64,000 nt of DNA from Daedaleopsis sinensis (lineage: Eukaryota; Basidiomycota; Agaricomycetes; Polyporales; Polyporaceae): positions 2,108,001 through 2,172,000 of the forward strand of contig CM066307.1 of assembly GCA_033807695.1 (NCBI GenBank), written 5' to 3'. The notes under the pieces were generated by a model. The model saw only the letters and a list, made by a program, of their open reading frames with translations. It made no database searches and was not told the DNA's origin. A program made the position numbers and the translations under genes. Shown one piece after another: positions 59,490-64,000 of this stretch; within the stretch, counting starts at the first letter, position 1; every line of letters starts with the position of its first letter.

Positions 59490-60479
59490 ATGTCCATATC
59501 TCTGTATGACCCTCTCAGCCTGGACGAAGAAGTCCGGCTATACACCACCAACGCAGAACGCGAGAAGCATGGCCTCTTATCGACTTTGTTTGGCATCATT
59601 GTCGCTCTGGAATATATCGAACGCGCATACGTCCGGGACTCGGTGACTGCAGTCGAGTGAGTACATGGCCTCTCATTACCAATAAGCTGCCAAGTAACGG
59701 GCGGGGTGGAAGATTGACTGGATGTTGAGCGGCATTATTGAAGAGGTACTCCCCAGCATGTACACGGCTGCTGTCGCAGTACAAGACCATGTTGAGACTC
59801 GTGTGGGAGGACGTGAGGTCGATTGAGGAGTTCATGTGAGGAGTTCATGTCACGCTATCGGGTGAGTAGCACCCCCGCTCTAGCCCAGCAACAACCTACA
59901 TTGTTCATGTGTCTAGATGGGTCATCCAGCTGCGCTGTACCGAATCCAGGTCGGCGTACCCGCGACGGTCGAGCACTCGACCGAGACCGGGCCGGAGACG
60001 GCCAAATGGGTCGCGGAGTCCACACAGGTCCGTCTTGCCCTCAATCGTGGTGTACTAGGTAGCTTGATAGCAGGTACACAGAACTTCATCACGTTCGTGG
60101 ACGCGTTGAAGCTGCGCATGCGCGCGAAGGACCAGCTGCGCCCGATCCTGCAGGAACTCGTCACGAGTTATGCGCGGTTCAAGGGGAGCAAGGACTGGGA
60201 GGGGCGGAGCGAGATGGTTGCATGGTGTGTCGACTCCCGTTTGTCCTGTTGGATCGTGTGACTCAGAGGGGTTGACGACGCTGCTAGGTTGATTATGCTC
60301 AACGGGATGAAGGCGTCAGAGGAGTTGACAGAAGAGCAGGCGCGGCAGGTGAGTAGTTCCGACGAACGGTTGCTCGGTTAATGATGTGCTCATTGGGTGT
60401 CTCGTAGCTTTCGTTCGACATCGAGCGTGCATATACGGAGTTCTTCGGGAGCTTGAGTGGTAACGAAGACCGTTCGTGA
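59490..60479 (+). pseudogene. VPS28: VPS28 (ESCRT-I subunit), frame broken by a 13-bp tandem duplication
   Basis: Six exons: 59490-59656, 59746-59861, 59917-60027, 60082-60224, 60288-60348, 60408-60479. VPS28 is evident from SLYDPLSLDEEVRLYTTNAE, TLFGIIVALEYIERAYVRDS, YSPACTRLLSQYKTML, RIQVGVPATVEHS, FITFVDALKLRMRAKDQL, RFKGSKDWEGRSEMVAW and FDIERAYTEFFGSL. In exon 2 the 13 bases gaggagttcatgt occur twice in a row (59825-59850), giving a TGA at about codon 87. The summed exons (670 nt) are out of frame. Without one repeat unit they would total 657 nt, 218 aa, the usual size of the family. All downstream exons and splice sites look intact. It is either an assembly or sequencing error, a null allele, or a very recent mutation. 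Normally VPS28 acts in ESCRT-I, sorting ubiquitinated cargo at endosomes. Confidence 0.88.
59825..59850 (+). repeat. 13-bp tandem duplication in VPS28
   Basis: Two perfect adjacent copies of gaggagttcatgt lie inside coding exon 2. The unit is not a multiple of three. Confidence 0.95.
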
Positions 60480-63369
60480 GGCATCCCAGTGGAGCGGTGC
60501 ATCTTGAGTGCACCCTGCGTGCATCAGGGACTTGTATAAAAGGTTGCTGTTCTGGAGATCGTAGACGCGATGTCCTGTAGAAGGAAACTGCCTTGACCAG
60601 TTCGGCCGGTGAACACGATGTCGCTCGCCGCCAAGTGCCACTGGCCGCCGCTTGTGCTTGCACCACATATGCCTTACAGTAAACTATCTTTTCATTCTCG
60701 TCGCTCACTCCGCAGCTTCCCGTTGACGAGTTGCCCCTTCCCAAGGCGATAGTACCATTCCCGCCCAACTCAACTCAAGCTCGACTTCTTAGACGCTACT
60801 GAAGTACTATTCAGATGATCACGAGCCACCAGTGCACCGACACTAACCACCAGATGTAAACGTGAACCTACACCATCACTCAAATCCTGTGCCAGTTCCC
60901 ATTATCCATGATTTTGTCCCACAATCCAGATGTAGGTGGATGTGGATGGGCGTATATGGCAACGAGGCATGCACACACTGACACGAGATTGTGGGGTCAC
61001 TAGGGTGTGATGTCTGCCCTTGAAGTATAACTGAAACAGGTCCCTCGTACTACCTCGGAGGACAGATTACCCTTTTGGAACAATCAAGTGAATCGACGTG
61101 GCAATGGCACCCCGTTTCGACGGGGGCTGTCAGCGAAAGTTGCGTCCATCGCTTCTTCACGAGGCTAGGTGTTCAAGCTGTTTCCGCGACCGTCTCGATG
61201 CTCATCAGATTCTGCCGGTAGAACACTCCTGTTTGTGGCACGAGCCTGAGGAGGCCGATAATGCTGCTCCATACACGGTGACGCAGACAGCGTGGCCACT
61301 GTTCACAATCAATGTTGACATAGCTGCCTCCAGCGCCATGGTGCAGACTTCCCGCTTTCGCCGAACGCGTATCCATCCACATCGCCCGACTCGGAGCCCC
61401 GTATACCGACTGATTCGCAATTGATGTGTACGTCCAGGCACCGAACAATCGTATGGGACTTGCATGTTTGCACCCGCGGATGTGCGTTGTGATGGCCGGG
61501 GCTACGAGGACCCACCGTGACATCGTGAGCAGGACTCTAGTCCAATGTTCCTGACGCTTACCCTCCACGCCTGGCAGTGCCTGCTCAACGAAAACGTGCT
61601 CATTGGCAGGCGGCGCACGACTACTGGAAGCAATAATGTTGTTGTTGTCCATAGGCGCGCCGCTTCTGGGGAAGACACATTTCGCTGTTCGCCATAACTA
61701 TGCGAGTGCGGACCAACCGATGAGCCCGTGTGTTGTTCTGCCTGTGCACGCTTGCGCTTGTACCATAGGACTCGGAGACACTTTGACCCAGGCCGCAAGC
61801 TTGGCAATGAACTTGTGGTCTGGATTAATACACATTCTATCCGATGAGTAGCGGCCTTCTCTGGACTGGATGTATGAGCGAGTTGGTTCTGCCCGCACCC
61901 CGCCTCTAATTAGTAATTGGTAAGTATCCGTAGTGGCGGGATGCGGGCAGGACCTACGTTTGAGCACGAGTGAATGTTTGCGAGTGTCCCCCTGTCGCTA
62001 TATTGGATGGTGATGCGATATGAAGGGCTATCGAGGACTCGTTACTGACGCGGGGCGCTCGAGTTGGCGTTGTCGCTCGCGCGAGCAGCGTCTCTTCTAT
62101 CACTTATGAATGCACCTGCTTCTCCGGTCGGGGTGTGCTCCGATTTCTCACTCTCGGGCGGCCAGTCCGGCTTCCGCTGCGGAGATATGCAGTCACGCAG
62201 ATGCTTGTACGTCCAGGCCGTGCGATGATATCAGGTGTTTTACCTATGCGCTGCCTGGCGTAGCTATAAGCTGTCTTCTCATAGTCATGATCCGAAAGAA
62301 GTTCTGCAACACGTGCCGCGATGTCGAAGACCGGTTGACAATTGACTTAGTTGAATAGAGCCTGTCCAGAGCTGCTCATTCACACCGCAGGACTATTCTC
62401 AGGTCTAGTAGCCTGATTCAGGTGCGTCTTGAATAATCAATGTGAGCGTTCTAGCACAGCGGGATGAGACCGAGCGCTGATATGATTTACTATGAGTACC
62501 GACGTTCTCCGTGTGTACTACTACTAGGACCTCGTTTTGGACAGATTCACTGCTCGTTTATCATTATCCGGTATCTTGCTGACTCTTTCCCTTACCACTG
62601 ACAGGGAGCCGGAGAGCATACTACAGGCTCACCGTGTCGTTAATGAACCTCTGCGACTAGAGAGCGACTGTCATCCGCGACTGTTACCGGTCGTGAAAAG
62701 CCGCACACGTATTGCGTTGGTATCGAAGGAGATTCGCGGACCCCATCACCCTTGCAAGTTCAGCTCGTATTCTACTTATGCTAGAGGGACGTATGATGCC
62801 GTGGGCAATCACCATCATTGGTGCCACCCGCGATCCGACGGAGTCGCTAGGACAGTCGTGTGCGTGATGCATTAACCATCGCTATGCGATAAGGTCACAG
62901 TATTACCATATCAGTATTACCATACGCGGCGTCGGCCGTCGGGCGCCGGTTGGGGCGGGGCGGGATGCCTTAGTTTGGAGATGATCCGCCGCGCCAGGGG
63001 ACAGCACAGCCACAGAGATCTAGAATCTGGATGGCGAAAAATGAGTAAGGACATCGCGACCATCTCCCTCCATCTCCGGAGTCGGAGTTCATCCACACAT
63101 GCCGACAAAATTGATTAGAAAGACCCGGAGTCAGCCTCACACTCTCACCATCGGACCATATCCCACCAGCCTTGCTCTGAACATCCGACCTCTACCTGTC
63201 TTAAGATCCGTGGCCTTGACCAGTTGACCCCTCACCTGCTCTTAGCTCCTGCCGGTTTTGATACATCGTCATCTAGACCTTCGGAAACCCTAGGGGGCGG
63301 TAGCTTCGTTGACTTTCATCCGCCTGCCTCCGCTACCCCCCGCATTCAAGTTGACTAGACACTATAATC
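60480..63369. other. No recognisable gene (2.9 kb)
   Basis: Short frames on both strands; the longest (61173-61652 minus) has no recognisable domain and no splice-supported extension. The last 300 bp contain C-rich promoter-like sequence before the dioxygenase gene. Confidence 0.4.
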
Positions 63370-64000
63370 ATGGACGCCCTACCTCCCACCCACTTCCTCA
63401 ATCTACCGAGACCGTCCGACTTCGTGGTCGCAAACGCAGGTCGGCCAGACACAACCACTCTTGCCGCGCATGATTTCGACGTGGACACGCGCACCGGATT
63501 CATGCCCCCTCAGCCGCCTCTCACTCGCTTGCCCGGCGCATGGGAACCCTGGGAGGCCGTGCTAGAGAACGCGACTCAAAGACACCTCCAGCTCGCAGAC
63601 AGACTCGACCTGACGGACGAGGACTCGGCCGAGTCGGAGCGGTGGCGTAACACGGTTCGTGAGGTAAGCACCGACCTCGTCATTCTTGGTCATTCGAAGC
63701 CGAAGCCTAGTAGGCTAATCGCCGAACCCACGTCGCGCCTCAGCTTCCGATTCTACCCACCGCCGACCTCAAGTCGTCGGAAGTCCTCCTCCGTCGTGCG
63801 CACCATGTCCTCGCATGGGTGATGCACTTCTACGTGCACACCACCCCGCTCGCGATCCGCAACATCCACATCCCGCCCCCAGTCACCGTGCCGCTCCTCC
63901 AGGTCTGCGCACAGCTGCAGCTGCCGCCCGTGCTGACGTACTCCGACGATGTGCTATACAACTGGGCGTTCAAGGGGCCCCCGGCGTCCAGCATCGTGTT
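63370..64000 (+). CDS. Indoleamine 2,3-dioxygenase family protein, 5' part
   Basis: Exon 1 (63370-63663, 98 codons) starts MDALPPTHFLNLPRPSDFVV and contains LPGAWEPWEAVLENATQRHL. Exon 2 starts at 63744 after CTCAG and runs off the window. It reads LPILPTADLKSSEVLLRRAH, VLAWVMHFYVHT, then IPPPVTVPLLQVCAQLQLPP and VLTYSDDVLYNW. The last two segments are the conserved distal-pocket region of IDO proteins, heme enzymes that open the indole ring of tryptophan to N-formylkynurenine. The proximal heme His lies beyond the window, so activity cannot be judged. The cytosolic kynurenine/NAD route is the usual role. Confidence 0.9.

Noticed and set aside
61173..61652. 159-codon minus-strand frame
   Set aside because: No domain, no intron-supported extension, and composition unlike neighbouring genes.
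1..64000. CRISPR arrays, bacterial operons, rRNA genes, LTR retrotransposons
   Set aside because: No regularly spaced repeats, no ribosome-binding-site logic, no rRNA segments and no LTR/gag-pol sequence were seen. The intron-rich gene structure is eukaryotic.

Overview
This window is nuclear DNA of a filamentous basidiomycete, most likely an Agaricomycete of the Polyporales type. The genes are split by many short introns (about 45-160 bp, GT..AG), coding DNA is GC-rich, and several families are typical of mushroom-forming fungi: DUF6533 seven-helix proteins, F-box/WD40 proteins, secreted NucA/NucB nucleases, GH18 chitinases and Ser/Thr-rich single-pass receptors with a cytoplasmic PPxY motif. 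Gene models were built by hand from splice sites and reading-frame checks. Where spliced lengths divide by three this is stated.

The left half (1-32.2 kb) is duplication-rich accessory DNA. A direct duplication (about 2.94-5.02 kb and 6.33-9.69 kb) carries two copies of a single-pass membrane protein gene. The first looks intact. The second is broken by two non-autonomous DNA transposons, a 348-bp MITE with perfect 45-bp inverted ends and a roughly 969-bp element with long inverted ends. A decayed WD40 gene follows (9.69-10.98 kb), then an intact gene of unknown function (11.3-12.4 kb). Next is a nested structure: a block D1 (about 12.08-14.77 kb) with a small unknown gene, a cassette N (about 14.78-19.70 kb) with a secreted NucA/NucB nuclease gene, then a second D1 copy (about 19.70-22.25 kb). 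An inverted second copy of N lies at about 27.35-32.20 kb. Between the inverted arms are ordinary genes: a small mitochondrial-looking protein and a large coiled-coil protein.

From 32.7 to 44.3 kb there is a decayed GH18 chitinase, an intact secreted GH18 chitinase with a C-terminal chitin-binding module, two tandem seven-helix genes, and a decayed reductase fragment of the CYP505/P450-reductase type.

The right part (44.75-64 kb) is mostly conserved housekeeping DNA: ALG12 (N-glycan mannosyltransferase), a ZZ zinc-finger protein, a probable F-box/WD40 fusion, a second GH18 chitinase, YPI1 (PP1 inhibitor), an NAD(P)-binding protein, TFIIF beta, VPS28 (ESCRT-I) and the start of an indoleamine 2,3-dioxygenase gene. 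VPS28 carries a 13-bp tandem duplication that puts a stop codon in frame. Two intact chitinases and two intact nucleases suggest secreted degradative functions, but no operon-like or defence-system logic is visible.
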